Positions 23,220 to 33,277 of a stretch of DNA of 52,912 nt are shown one piece after another. The notes under the pieces are model-generated. The model made no database searches, was not told where the DNA came from, and saw only the letters and a list, made by a program, of their open reading frames with translations. Source of the DNA: Hyphomicrobium sp. (lineage in GTDB: Bacteria; Pseudomonadota; Alphaproteobacteria; Rhizobiales; Hyphomicrobiaceae); assembly GCF_020852195.1 (NCBI RefSeq), contig NZ_JADZBI010000151.1, forward strand, positions 1-52,912, given 5' to 3'. A program made the position numbers and the translations under genes. Positions within the stretch are counted from its first letter, which is position 1, and each line of letters opens with the position of its first letter.

Positions 23220-23953
23220 TGCACCTCCTGCTGACGAGGCCGGATACGGGGCCGGAGCCCGATCTGATGCAGGCGGCCCTCGTGGCGGCGGGGCATCGCA
23301 TCACGCAGGCGCCGCTGCTCTCTATCGCGCTCACCGGGGCCATGCCGCCGCTCGACGGCGTGCAGGCACTGATCGCCACGAGCCGCAACGGGCTGCGTGC
23401 GGTCGCGGCCGGGCCGCTCGGCGACGACGTGCTCGGGCTGCCGCTGTTCGCGGTCGGCCCGGCGACGGCCAAGCTCGGGCGTTCGCTCGGCTTCCGCCGC
23501 GTGGTCGAAGGGCCGGGGGGGGCTCGCGCTCTCGAGGCGGTCATCGCGGCGGACGCCGACCCGGCTGCCGGGGTGCTCCTGCATCTCGCCGGCGACACGC
23601 TGGCCTTCGATCTCGGGGGCGCGCTCGCGGGGCGGGGCTTGTCGGTCCGTACCGAGATTGTTTACCGAACGGAAACGGCCGGCGCGATCCCGGCCGAGGC
23701 CGTAGCGGCGATGCGGCAGGGCACGCTCGACGGTGTCGTCCTGATGTCGCCGAGAACGGCCAAGGTTTACGCGAAACTGGTGGGCGCGGCTGCTCTTGTG
23801 GCCGAGGCGCGCCGGATGGTCCATTTCTGCCTCTCGGAGGCGGTCGGGGAGGAACTCGGCCCGCTGGGTGCCGTTAGGATTGCCGTCGCCCGCTCGCCTC
23901 ATTCGGAAGAAATGCTTGCTCTTATCGCCCGTGAGGCGTCAGACTCCCGCTAG
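23219..23953 (+). CDS. hemD: Uroporphyrinogen-III synthase
   Basis: A 244-residue HemD-fold protein that cyclises hydroxymethylbilane with inversion of ring D. HemD sequences vary greatly; the call rests on the LLTRP start (MHLLLTRPDTGPEPD), ALIATSRNGLRAV, FAVGPATAKLGRSLGF, a linker, then TEIVYRTE, DGVVLMSPRTAKVY, HFCLSEAVGEEL and VARSPHSEEMLALI, which is the usual two-domain order, and on its coupling to hemC. The start ATG is 23219-23221, overlapping the hemC TGA. The frame is open further upstream within hemC, but that is a shadow. Confidence 0.9.
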   Translation: MHLLLTRPDTGPEPDLMQAALVAAGHRITQAPLLSIALTGAMPPLDGVQALIATSRNGLRAVAAGPLGDDVLGLPLFAVGPATAKLGRSLGFRRVVEGPGGARALEAVIAADADPAAGVLLHLAGDTLAFDLGGALAGRGLSVRTEIVYRTETAGAIPAEAVAAMRQGTLDGVVLMSPRTAKVYAKLVGAAALVAEARRMVHFCLSEAVGEELGPLGAVRIAVARSPHSEEMLALIAREASDSR

Positions 23954-24003
23954 GTCGCCCTTCCCCCGAGGCTCGACCGCAAGTCCCTGGAGACCCTGCT
24001 TCC

Positions 24004-25797
24004 ATGATCGACAAGCCCGATCCCGCAAAGGATGCTGGCCGCAGCGATGCTCCCGGCGCCAAGCGCCCCCATGCCACGCTGGACCTCAAGGCGACCGAGG
24101 TGAAGCCGCAGGCCGCGACACCGTCTGCCGGCGCGCCCTCTCCGGCCGCGTCGACGGAGAAATCCGCGTCTGCCGCGAGTTCATCCTCGGAGAAGCCTGC
24201 ATCCGCCGCCAGCGCATCCTCGGCCAGCGCGTCATCGTCGTCGGCCGCTGCCGCCGGCGCGCCGGCGGGGAAGCCGTCGAGCGCGGCTGACGCGGCGGCA
24301 AAGACGTCGACGCCGAATGCTGTTCCGAAACCGGCGGCGGCACCTGCGGCGAAACCTGAGCCGAAGCCTGCCGCTGCCTCGGGCGGAGGATTCTTCTCTC
24401 ATCTCGCAGCCGGCCTCATCGGCGGCGCGCTCGTCTATGCGGGCGCGGCGTTCCTGGGGCCGAACTGGCTCCCCGGCAGCGACGAGAGCCAGACCGCGCA
24501 GCTCGCCGCACGCATTGCCGCGCTCGAATCCGGCCCCAAGAACGGCGCCGGCCTGGATGCGCTCAATGCAAAGATCAGCGAAGCGGAAGGCCGACTCGCG
24601 AAGCTCGACGAGCTTGCGCAGAACGTCGCCGCGTTGCGCGAGGCGCAAAATACGTTGCAGGCCGAGACAAAGTCGCTCAGCGAAACCGCGCAACAGGGCG
24701 GCGGGGCGAGCGCCGAGCGGATCGCCAAGCTCGAGGAGCAACTGTCCCTGATCGCGTCCGGCGCGTCGGATGCTTCGGGCGGCACGCCGCAACTCGCCGC
24801 CATCTCCGCCAAGATCTCCGATGTCGAGGCCCGGATTGCCGATCTCAGCAAGGGGCAAGGTCTTCCGGAGGACGTTGGGCAGCGCCTTACGGCAGCGCAG
24901 GAGGCCAGCGAGGCGGCCAAGACCGCGACCGTCCGCCTCGAGCGGGAGCTGTCGCAGGTGCGCACCGAGCAGACGCGCGGTACGCAACGGTCGGAGACGA
25001 CAAAAGCGGACACGGACCGCCTCTCGGCCGCCGTCGAAGCCGTCAGGTCCGAGACCGGGCGGCTCGCGAACACCGTCGCCGAGCTCAGAAGCTCGGTCGA
25101 CTCGCAGCTCAAGACCTTCGCCAAGCCCGCCGACGTGACCGCGGCCGTGAACCCGGTCAACAGCAAGCTGGCCGAGCTCGAACAGAACGTGCAGAGCGTC
25201 GTCAGCAACGAGCAGAGCCGGCGGCAGAACGCCGAGCGCATCGTGCTGGCGCTTGAGCTTTCCAACCTCAAGCGCGCGCTCGACCGCGGGCAGGGCCAGG
25301 GCTACGCCGCCGAGCTCGAGGACGTGCGCAAGGCCTCGGCCGGGCAGATCGATCTCTCGGCTCTCGAGCGCTTCAAGGATACGGGCGTCGCCACCCCCGC
25401 CCAGCTCAAGGCGGAGTTCCGTCCGCTCATCAATGCCGTCATCGATGCGGATCTCGAGCCGGCCGACGGGTCGGTGATCGACCGCCTACTGGCGGGTGCC
25501 AAGTCGGTGGTGCGCGTGCGCAAGGTCAGCCACGACGCCGGCGACACGAGCACGGAGGCGATCGTGGCGCGCATCGATACGGCGCTCGACGAGGGACGTC
25601 TCGGGGACGTCCTCGCCCAGGCGAAGGCGTTGCCGCTCAAGGCGCGCATGCCGATGGAGGACTGGCTGATCAAGGTCACGGCACGCGACACGGTCGATAA
25701 GGCCATCGCCGCGGTCGAGGATCGGCTCAAGGCGTCGCTCTCCGGCGCGCCCGAGGCGGATGCGCCCGCCGCGGCGCCGGCTCCAGTACAGAATTGA
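24004..25797 (+). CDS. Mitofilin/Mic60-family inner-membrane protein
   Basis: A 597-residue protein. Residues 1-125 are low complexity (Ala/Ser/Pro/Lys) and probably cytoplasmic. One transmembrane helix follows (about 131-152, FSHLAAGLIGGALVYAGAAF), then a long predicted coiled coil in the periplasm (about 165-400, many heptad Leu/Ala/Glu), and a C-terminal mitofilin-type domain (about 410-580) with KARMPMEDWLIKVTARDTVDKAI. Alphaproteobacterial Mic60 homologues are relatives of the mitochondrial crista-junction protein and in phototrophs affect intracytoplasmic membranes. The place between hemD and hemY is the typical alphaproteobacterial one. The ATG has GGAG 12 nt upstream. Confidence 0.85.
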   Translation: MIDKPDPAKDAGRSDAPGAKRPHATLDLKATEVKPQAATPSAGAPSPAASTEKSASAASSSSEKPASAASASSASASSSSAAAAGAPAGKPSSAADAAAKTSTPNAVPKPAAAPAAKPEPKPAAASGGGFFSHLAAGLIGGALVYAGAAFLGPNWLPGSDESQTAQLAARIAALESGPKNGAGLDALNAKISEAEGRLAKLDELAQNVAALREAQNTLQAETKSLSETAQQGGGASAERIAKLEEQLSLIASGASDASGGTPQLAAISAKISDVEARIADLSKGQGLPEDVGQRLTAAQEASEAAKTATVRLERELSQVRTEQTRGTQRSETTKADTDRLSAAVEAVRSETGRLANTVAELRSSVDSQLKTFAKPADVTAAVNPVNSKLAELEQNVQSVVSNEQSRRQNAERIVLALELSNLKRALDRGQGQGYAAELEDVRKASAGQIDLSALERFKDTGVATPAQLKAEFRPLINAVIDADLEPADGSVIDRLLAGAKSVVRVRKVSHDAGDTSTEAIVARIDTALDEGRLGDVLAQAKALPLKARMPMEDWLIKVTARDTVDKAIAAVEDRLKASLSGAPEADAPAAAPAPVQN

Positions 25798-25811
25798 GGG
25801 AACCGCGACCG

Positions 25812-27512
25812 ATGACGCGCCTTATCCTCTTCCTCCTCGGCGTGATCCTGCTGGCAACCGGGCTCGCGTGGCTCGCAGATCGTCCGGGCTCGCTGCTCGT
25901 CACCTGGCAGGGCTACGAGATCGAGACCAGCGTGTTCCGCGCCGTGGTCATCTTCGCAGCCCTGATCGGGTTCGCCCTGCTGTTATGGAACGTGCTGAGC
26001 CAGATCTGGTCGAGCCCGGCCGCGGTCAGCCATTTCCTGACGCGGCGGCGGCAGCGGCGCGGCCTCGATGCGCTGTCCTCCGGCATGATCGCCATCGGCG
26101 CCGGCGACCGCTCGATGGCCACGCGCTATGCGCTGCAGGCGCGGAAATCGCTGCCCAACGAGCCGCTGACGCATCTGCTCCGCGCTCAGGCGGCGCAGCT
26201 CTCCGGCGACAAGGCCACTGCGCGGCGCATCTTCGAGGCCATGCTCGCCTCGCCAGATACGGAGCAGCTCGGCCTGCGCGGCCTCTTCCTCGAAGCCGGG
26301 CGCGAGGGCGAGACCGAGGCGCAGCGGCAGTTCGCGGAGCGTGCGCTCAAGCTCAATCCGAAGCTGTCATGGCCGGTCGAGGCGCTGTTCGACCTGCAGT
26401 GCAAGGCGGGCGACTGGGCGGACGCCTTGCAGACGCTGGCGCTCGCCAAACGCCATGGCCACGTGGAGCGGCCGGTTGCCGACCGGCGCCGCGCGGTGCT
26501 GCTCGCGGCGCAGGCGGTCGAGCTCGAGGAGGAGGCCGCCGACAAGGCGCTGACGCTGGCGCTCGAGGCGCACGGGCTCGCACCCTCGCTCATTCCGGCG
26601 GCGGCCGTCGCCGGACGCCTGCTCGCCGCGCGCGGGAATACTCCGCGGGCGGCCAAGATCATCCAGAAGACGTGGACCAAGGCCCCGCATCCGGAGTTGG
26701 CGACGGCCTATGCCTACGCCCGCATCGGCGACAGCCCGCGCGACCGCCTCGACCGCGTCAAGCACCTCTTCACGCTCAACCCGCTGTCGATCGAAAGCTC
26801 GATCGCGGTCGCGGTGGCGGCCATCGAGGCGCACGACTACGCGGAAGCGCGGCGCATCCTGCAGCCGTTCCTGGAGCAGGGATTGACGCGGCGCGTCGCG
26901 GCGCTCATGGCGCGCGTCGAGGCGGAGGAAAGCGGCGACAAGGGCCGCGCACGCGAATGGCTGGCAAGGGCCGTCACCGCGCCGCGCGATGAAGCCTGGA
27001 TCGCGGACGGCGTGGCCTCCGATCGCTGGGCGCCCATCTCGCCGGTGACGGGTGCGCTCGACGCCTTCGAGTGGCGCGTGCCGGCTGATGAGGTGGAGGG
27101 CGGCGAGGAGCGCATTCTCGGCGCCGACCTCACGGAGTTCATCGCCTCGGGCGAGCCCGAGACGGTGATCGTCAAGGCGGAAGCGGTTGCGCTCGAAGAC
27201 GAGCATAAGGCGCCGCCGAAGGCTGCGCCCGCTGCGCCGGAGCCCACCACGCCCGCGGCAGCTCCCGCTCCAACGGCACCGCCCGCCGCAAGCGAAGCGC
27301 CGGCCGGCGCGGCTCAGCCTCAGACGCAGCCTGCTCAGCGGAGCGGCAGTGATCGCGGCCGCGAGCCGGCGCGAACCGAGCGCCCGAAGATCTTCACGCC
27401 GCCCCGCGCGCCTGACGATCCCGGACCCGAGCCCGATGGCGAGCCGGAGACGGCATCCGGCAGGCTGGGTCTCAGGGCCACGGCGGGGACGCTCAAACCC
27501 GGATTGACGTGA
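25812..27512 (+). CDS. hemY: HemY-family TPR membrane protein
   Basis: A 566-residue protein with two N-terminal membrane helices (residues 1-20 and 42-62), the HemY N-terminal domain (LARRRQRRGLDALSSGMIAIGAGD, then ARKSLPNEPLTHLLRAQAA) and TPR-like helical repeats to about residue 400. A Pro/Ala/Glu-rich tail of about 130 residues follows, which E. coli HemY (398 residues) lacks. HemY is linked to late haem synthesis at the inner membrane, though its exact role is unsettled; it is not the protoporphyrinogen oxidase of the same name. The ATG at 25812 lies 15 bp after the mitofilin stop, with GAGGGA overlapping that stop. Confidence 0.85.
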   Translation: MTRLILFLLGVILLATGLAWLADRPGSLLVTWQGYEIETSVFRAVVIFAALIGFALLLWNVLSQIWSSPAAVSHFLTRRRQRRGLDALSSGMIAIGAGDRSMATRYALQARKSLPNEPLTHLLRAQAAQLSGDKATARRIFEAMLASPDTEQLGLRGLFLEAGREGETEAQRQFAERALKLNPKLSWPVEALFDLQCKAGDWADALQTLALAKRHGHVERPVADRRRAVLLAAQAVELEEEAADKALTLALEAHGLAPSLIPAAAVAGRLLAARGNTPRAAKIIQKTWTKAPHPELATAYAYARIGDSPRDRLDRVKHLFTLNPLSIESSIAVAVAAIEAHDYAEARRILQPFLEQGLTRRVAALMARVEAEESGDKGRAREWLARAVTAPRDEAWIADGVASDRWAPISPVTGALDAFEWRVPADEVEGGEERILGADLTEFIASGEPETVIVKAEAVALEDEHKAPPKAAPAAPEPTTPAAAPAPTAPPAASEAPAGAAQPQTQPAQRSGSDRGREPARTERPKIFTPPRAPDDPGPEPDGEPETASGRLGLRATAGTLKPGLT

Positions 27513-27656
27513 TTCCGCGATCTTGGAGCGGATCTTGACCGAGAACAGCGGCGAGGCCCGAGACACCAGACCTTCGACCAATGAGGAAGTTGTCGCTCGC
27601 CTTCCGTTTGCCCATAATGACACCAGAACAATAAACCGATTTCGGGAGGATTAACG

Positions 27657-29606
<1,950 letters not shown>

Positions 29607-29643
29607 TAGGTATCGTCTTCGCCGTCCGTCGCGTTCGTTGAAG

Positions 29644-29742
29644 CTTGCGTGGGTGCCGGCCTTCGCCGGCATGACGGAGTTAGTTGCCGCACGCTCTGTC
29701 CAAATCCAACGTCATCCCGGCGCAGGCCGGGATCCACGCAAG
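29644..29742. repeat. Paired-hairpin intergenic repeat, copy B
   Basis: A 99-bp copy with CTTGCGTGG at the left and CCACGCAAG at the right end. The left hairpin is GTGCCGGCcttcGCCGGCATGACG, the right one CGTCATCCCGGCgcagGCCGGGAT. It lies 38 bp beyond the acs stop, in the gap between convergent acs and the M3 peptidase gene, where it could act as a two-way 3'-end structure. Confidence 0.85.
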
Positions 29743-30007
29743 TCGGCCAGGAGCGAGCCTGAACGATATTCCGACAACGATAGAGGCAGTGCCTCCTCAT
29801 CGGGAAGCGATCTACAATCGCTTCCGACCTCTACCGTTGGGGAGAGGTGGCGAGCGCAGCGAGCGGGTGAGGCCTCCGCGCTCGCATATCCCCCCGCCAT
29901 CCAGGGCCGCTTGTTCGTCGATCGAGAAACACACCCCCGGATGGCCGCCTGTCGTGGCGAAGCCGCGCTCCGCGCGGACGGCGACCATGACGTGTGAGAG
30001 CGGGGGA
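29743..30007. repeat. Composite repeat region between acs and the M3 peptidase gene
   Basis: No gene is seen. Positions 29815-29848 (CAATCGCTTCC ... GGGGAGAGGT) match 46306-46341 closely, and are followed by GGCGAGCGCAGCGAGC, itself a palindrome. At 29951-29979 is one copy of the 29-nt double-hairpin module that recurs at 40680-40708 and, reversed, at 46277-46305. The stretch reads as a mosaic of small palindromic repeats. Confidence 0.6.
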
Positions 30008-32080
30008 TCAGGCGAGGCCGCGCTTGCGCAGGAGGCCGTCGATCTCGGGCGGGCGGCCGCGGAAGGCGACGTAGGCCGCGAGCGCATCCTCCTTGTTGCC
30101 GGCCGCGTAGATGTGCGTCTTGAGCTTCGCCGCGGTCTTTTTGTCGAAGATGTTGCCAGCCTCCACGAAGGCGGCGAAGGCGTCGGCGTCCATCACCTCG
30201 GACCACAGGTAGCTGTAGTAGCCGGCCGCGTAGCCGCCGATGATGTGCTGGAAGTGCGGGATGCGGTGGCGCGGCGCGATCTCGGCCGGCATGCCGATCT
30301 GCGCCAGGACCTCGCTCTCGAAGGCGTCGACGTCGAGGGCCGTCGCATCGGCGAGCGAATGCAGCTCGAGGTCGAGCAGCGTCGAGGCTGTGTATTCCAC
30401 GGTCTGGAAGCCCTGGTTGAACGTGCGCGCGGCCTCGAGCTGGTCGAGCAGGCGCTGCGGCATGGGCTTGCCGGTCTCGGCGTGCAGCGCGAAGCGCTTC
30501 AAAACCTCGGGCCGCGAGAGCCAGTGCTCGTAAAGCTGCGAGGGCAGCTCGACGAAGTCGTGCAGCACGTTGGTCATGGCGAGCGACGGGTAGGTCACGT
30601 CGGACAGGAGGCCGTGCAAGCCGTGGCCGAGCTCGTGGAACAGCGTGCGCGCGTCGTCGAAGGAGAGCAGCGCCGGTGTACCGGGCGCGCCGCGCGCCAC
30701 GCTCATCACGTTGACGACGATGGGACGCACGTTGCCGGTGAGCTTCTGCTGCGTGCGATAGGACGACATCCAGGCACCTGAGCGCTTCGACGGGCGGGCA
30801 TAGTAATCGGTGTAGAACAGGCCGACGGGGTCGCCCGCCTTCGTCTTCACCTCCCAGGCGCGCACGTCCGGATGATAGACCGGCACGTCGGTGCGCTCCT
30901 CGAAAACGATGCCGAACAGCTTGCCCGCAGTATCAAAGGCGGCTTGCAGGACGTTCTCCAGCACGAGGTAGGAGCGCACCTCGGCCTCGTCGAGGTCGTA
31001 ACGCGCCTTGCGCTCCTTCTCTGCGTAGTAGCGCCAGTCCCAGGCGGCGATCTTGAAGTTCTCCCCCTCGTCCCGCGCCCGCTTCTCGAGCGCGTCGCGC
31101 TCGCCGCGCGCACGCCTCAGCGCAGGCGGCCATACCTTGTCGAGCAGCTTCCTCACCTCGGCCGGCGTCTTCGCCATCGTGTCCTCGAGCACGTAGGCAG
31201 CGAAGGTCTCGAAACCGAGCAGACGCGCGAGCTCCGCGCGCAGGGCAATCATCCTGACGATGATCTTGCGATTGTCGGTCGAGCCACCGTTCTCGCCGCG
31301 CTTGATCCACGCCTTCCAGGCCTCCTCGCGCAGGTCGCGGCGGGCGGAGAACTGCAGGAACGGCTCGACGCTCGAGCGCGCAAGCGTGATGGCGTGCTTG
31401 CCGGGCTTGCCAAGCTCGATGGCGGCCTGCGCGGCGGCGGCGCGGAAGGACTCGGGCAGGCCGGCAAGGTCGCGCTCGCCGTCGAGGATCATGTGCCACG
31501 CCTGCTCGTCGGCGAGCACGTTCTGCGTGAAGGCCGTGCCGAGCGTCGCCAGCTCGGTGTTGATGTCGGCAATGCGGCGACGTGACTTGGCGTCGAGCCT
31601 GGCGCCGGCGCGCACGAAGCCCTTGTAAGTCCGCTCGAGCACACGCAACGCCTCCGCGTCCAGGCCCAGGTCGGCGCGCCGCTCGTAGAGGTCGGCGATG
31701 CGCAGGAACAGGCGGCGGTTGAGGAGGATCGCGCTTTGATGCTTGGCAAGGCGCGGCGCCATCTCGCGCTCCACGGCCTGCAGGGCGTCGTTGGTGTCGG
31801 CGCTGGTGAGGTTGAAGAAGACGTCGGCCACCTTGTTGAGCAGGGCGCCGCTCTTCTCCAGCGCGACGATGGTGTTGGCGAAGGTCGGCTTCGCGGCCTT
31901 GCCGGCGATCTCGGCGATCTCCCGCTTATGCTCGGCGAGGGCAAGATTGAAGGCGGGCTCGTAGTGGCGCGGCTCGATGCGGTCGAAGGGCGGGGCTTTG
32001 AAGGGCGTGCGCCACGGCGCAATGAGCGGATTCTGCGGGCTCTTCGCACTCTTCTCAGCCGTTCCGCGTCTCTTGGCCAT
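30008..32080 (-). CDS. M3-family zinc metallopeptidase (peptidyl-dipeptidase Dcp / oligopeptidase A type)
   Basis: A 690-residue thimet-oligopeptidase-family enzyme that cleaves short peptides in the cytoplasm. FHELGHGLHGLLSD near residue 480 is the HExxH zinc site, and VELPSQLYEHWL some 25 residues later supplies the third ligand (E). YARPSKRSGAWMSSYRTQ and ETGKPMPQRLLDQL are also typical. The N-terminal 25 residues are Lys-rich with no signal peptide. The Dcp-type choice over oligopeptidase A rests on length and overall feel, so the subtype is open. A GAGAGAGGAT stretch precedes the ATG. Confidence 0.9.
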   Translation of the reverse strand: MAKRRGTAEKSAKSPQNPLIAPWRTPFKAPPFDRIEPRHYEPAFNLALAEHKREIAEIAGKAAKPTFANTIVALEKSGALLNKVADVFFNLTSADTNDALQAVEREMAPRLAKHQSAILLNRRLFLRIADLYERRADLGLDAEALRVLERTYKGFVRAGARLDAKSRRRIADINTELATLGTAFTQNVLADEQAWHMILDGERDLAGLPESFRAAAAQAAIELGKPGKHAITLARSSVEPFLQFSARRDLREEAWKAWIKRGENGGSTDNRKIIVRMIALRAELARLLGFETFAAYVLEDTMAKTPAEVRKLLDKVWPPALRRARGERDALEKRARDEGENFKIAAWDWRYYAEKERKARYDLDEAEVRSYLVLENVLQAAFDTAGKLFGIVFEERTDVPVYHPDVRAWEVKTKAGDPVGLFYTDYYARPSKRSGAWMSSYRTQQKLTGNVRPIVVNVMSVARGAPGTPALLSFDDARTLFHELGHGLHGLLSDVTYPSLAMTNVLHDFVELPSQLYEHWLSRPEVLKRFALHAETGKPMPQRLLDQLEAARTFNQGFQTVEYTASTLLDLELHSLADATALDVDAFESEVLAQIGMPAEIAPRHRIPHFQHIIGGYAAGYYSYLWSEVMDADAFAAFVEAGNIFDKKTAAKLKTHIYAAGNKEDALAAYVAFRGRPPEIDGLLRKRGLA

Positions 32081-32613
32081 CGCTCATCCTCTCTCGCCGT
32101 ACAGGGGCTCGAATCGATAGCGGAATGCGCGGCCAAAGACAAAGGGCCGGCTTCGATGCCAGCCCTTCGCCACTTCGACGCGAGAAGGAAAGAAGGAGCG
32201 TGGACCCGCCCGACTGCCGAGCCGTGACCGAACTGGGGGCTCGGGGTTCCGGTCAGCCAAGGCGGCCGAGCGGGATTGTCAACGTGTTCGAGTCTGGATG
32301 GGATTCTGGGCCGGGGCAGGGCCCAACGGCGACGTCTTTCCGGCGGTACAAAGGATTTTCTGTGCCGGAAAGTATCGCGGAAATCGGAAAAAGAATGGGC
32401 CCGGTCCAGGGAGATAGGCCTCGGATGGGGGCTTGGGGCATTGATCCGAGGCTGGGGAATGGACCGGGCCAGGCGCTGTAGGAAACATCATACGGATCAA
32501 TGGGGCTTGCCGAAGGACGTTTTGTGGCGGCCTTGTGAAATGTTTGGGCGCGAACCGCTTGAAAAATTGCGGGCCCGGCGCGATCATGATCCCAAGGCAT
32601 AAGGGAGGCGCGC
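32081..32613. other. Intergenic region, 533 bp, rich in RNA-like secondary structure
   Basis: Between the M3 peptidase start (minus) and the DUF2794 gene (plus). Open frames exist (for example 32253-32759 minus) but show no protein-like composition and overlap the DUF2794 gene. The stretch holds four strong stems described in the ncRNA entry. Confidence 0.5.
32142..32470. ncRNA. Candidate structured noncoding RNA, strand uncertain
   Basis: Four stems are directly visible. (1) AAGGGCCGGC/GCCAGCCCTT at 32142-32167, 10 bp with one mismatch that becomes G-U on the minus strand, where T-rich sequence follows. (2) TGGGCC/GGCCCA at 32307-32325. (3) CTTTCCGGC/GCCGGAAAG, 9 bp perfect, at 32336-32344 with 32364-32372, and a small inner ACA/TGT. 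(4) A rod of an 11-bp perfect outer stem GGCCCGGTCCA/TGGACCGGGCC (32398-32408 with 32460-32470) and a 9-bp perfect inner stem GCCTCGGAT/ATCCGAGGC (32418-32426 with 32444-32452). On the minus strand the rod is followed by CATTCTTTTT, so a rod-plus-T-tract RNA ending near 32387 is one reading; a longer minus RNA ending at stem 1 is another; a plus-strand leader of the DUF2794 gene is the third. I see no 4.5S, tmRNA or RNase P signature; 6S-like RNA cannot be excluded. Confidence 0.5.
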
Positions 32614-33015
32614 TTGAGCGAATCCGACCCCATACGTTTCCGCCCGCGCGAGCCGGGCAATTCCCCACGCACGCAGGCGCAGCTCAGTCCCGTATCCACC
32701 CTTTCCCCCCGCTTCGGTTCTCCCGTCGTCGCGTTCAACCGCGCGGAGCTCGATGCCATCCTCGCCGTCTACGCGCGCAAGGTGGCGGCCGGCGAATGGC
32801 GCGACTACGCGCTGCAGATGGGGCGGGAGAAAGCCGTGTTCGCGATCTTCCAGCGCGCTTCCGAGTATCCGCTGTTCCGGGTAGAGAAATGCCCGCGGCT
32901 GGCGCGGCGTCAGGGCGCCTACAGCGTGGTGCTGCGCAGCGGGGCGATCCTCAAGCGCGGCCACGATCTCGCGCGCGTGCTCGCTGCCTGCGAGAGCGTC
33001 AAGCTCAGCCATTGA
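32614..33015 (+). CDS. DUF2794-family protein
   Basis: A 133-residue soluble protein of the alphaproteobacterial DUF2794 family (VAFNRAELDAILAVYARKVAAGEWRDYALQMGREKAVFAIFQRASEYPLFRVEKCPRL). Function unknown. The first 30 residues are polar and Pro/Ser-rich. The start is a TTG at 32614 with GGGAGG about 5 nt upstream; no in-frame ATG lies between it and the conserved core, so this start is fairly secure. It converges with the Bax-inhibitor gene, with a paired-hairpin repeat and a terminator between. Confidence 0.8.
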   Translation: MSESDPIRFRPREPGNSPRTQAQLSPVSTLSPRFGSPVVAFNRAELDAILAVYARKVAAGEWRDYALQMGREKAVFAIFQRASEYPLFRVEKCPRLARRQGAYSVVLRSGAILKRGHDLARVLAACESVKLSH

Positions 33016-33050
33016 AGAGCTTACACGAGGATCCTGCAGGTGTAGCGATC

Positions 33051-33162
33051 GTGGAAGCTTACGTGGGTCCCGACCTTCGTCGGGATGACGGAGCTTGTGC
33101 GAGCCGTCTGCCCATTCTCTGACGTCATGCCGGCGCAGGCCGGCACCCACGCCAGCTTCCAC
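33051..33162. repeat. Paired-hairpin intergenic repeat, copy C
   Basis: A 112-bp copy with GTGGAAGCT and AGCTTCCAC-type inverted ends. The left hairpin is GTCCCGACcttcGTCGGGATGACG, where C-G to T-A type changes keep the pairing, and the right one CGTCATGCCGGCgcagGCCGGCAC. It lies between the convergent DUF2794 and Bax-inhibitor genes. Confidence 0.85.
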
Positions 33163-33225
33163 TCGCTCGACGTTGGCTGGGTTCGCAAGAAGCATCCGAC
33201 GGGCGGCATCATCCGCGTAAACGAA

Positions 33226-33252
33226 AAGGGCCCCGCTTGCGGCGGGGCCCTT
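33226..33252 (-). terminator. Intrinsic terminator of the Bax-inhibitor gene
   Basis: AAGGGCCCCGC pairs perfectly (11 bp) with GCGGGGCCCTT across a 5-nt loop. On the minus strand the 3' arm runs into TTTTCGTTT, as an intrinsic terminator should, 25 bp beyond the stop codon at 33278. On the plus strand the hairpin is followed by TTCGTGTTT, so weak two-way action is possible. Confidence 0.8.
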
Positions 33253-33277
33253 CGTGTTTGAGACGCGGCTTCTCGTC

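Noticed and set aside
32398-32470. 4.5S SRP RNA or tmRNA
   Set aside because: Size would fit the former, but the conserved GGAA tetraloop and asymmetric loop of SRP RNA are absent, and no tRNA-like end or tag frame is present for tmRNA.
32253-32759. A 168-codon minus-strand frame in the structured gap
   Set aside because: It overlaps the DUF2794 gene, has no protein-like segments, and its bases are better explained by RNA stems.
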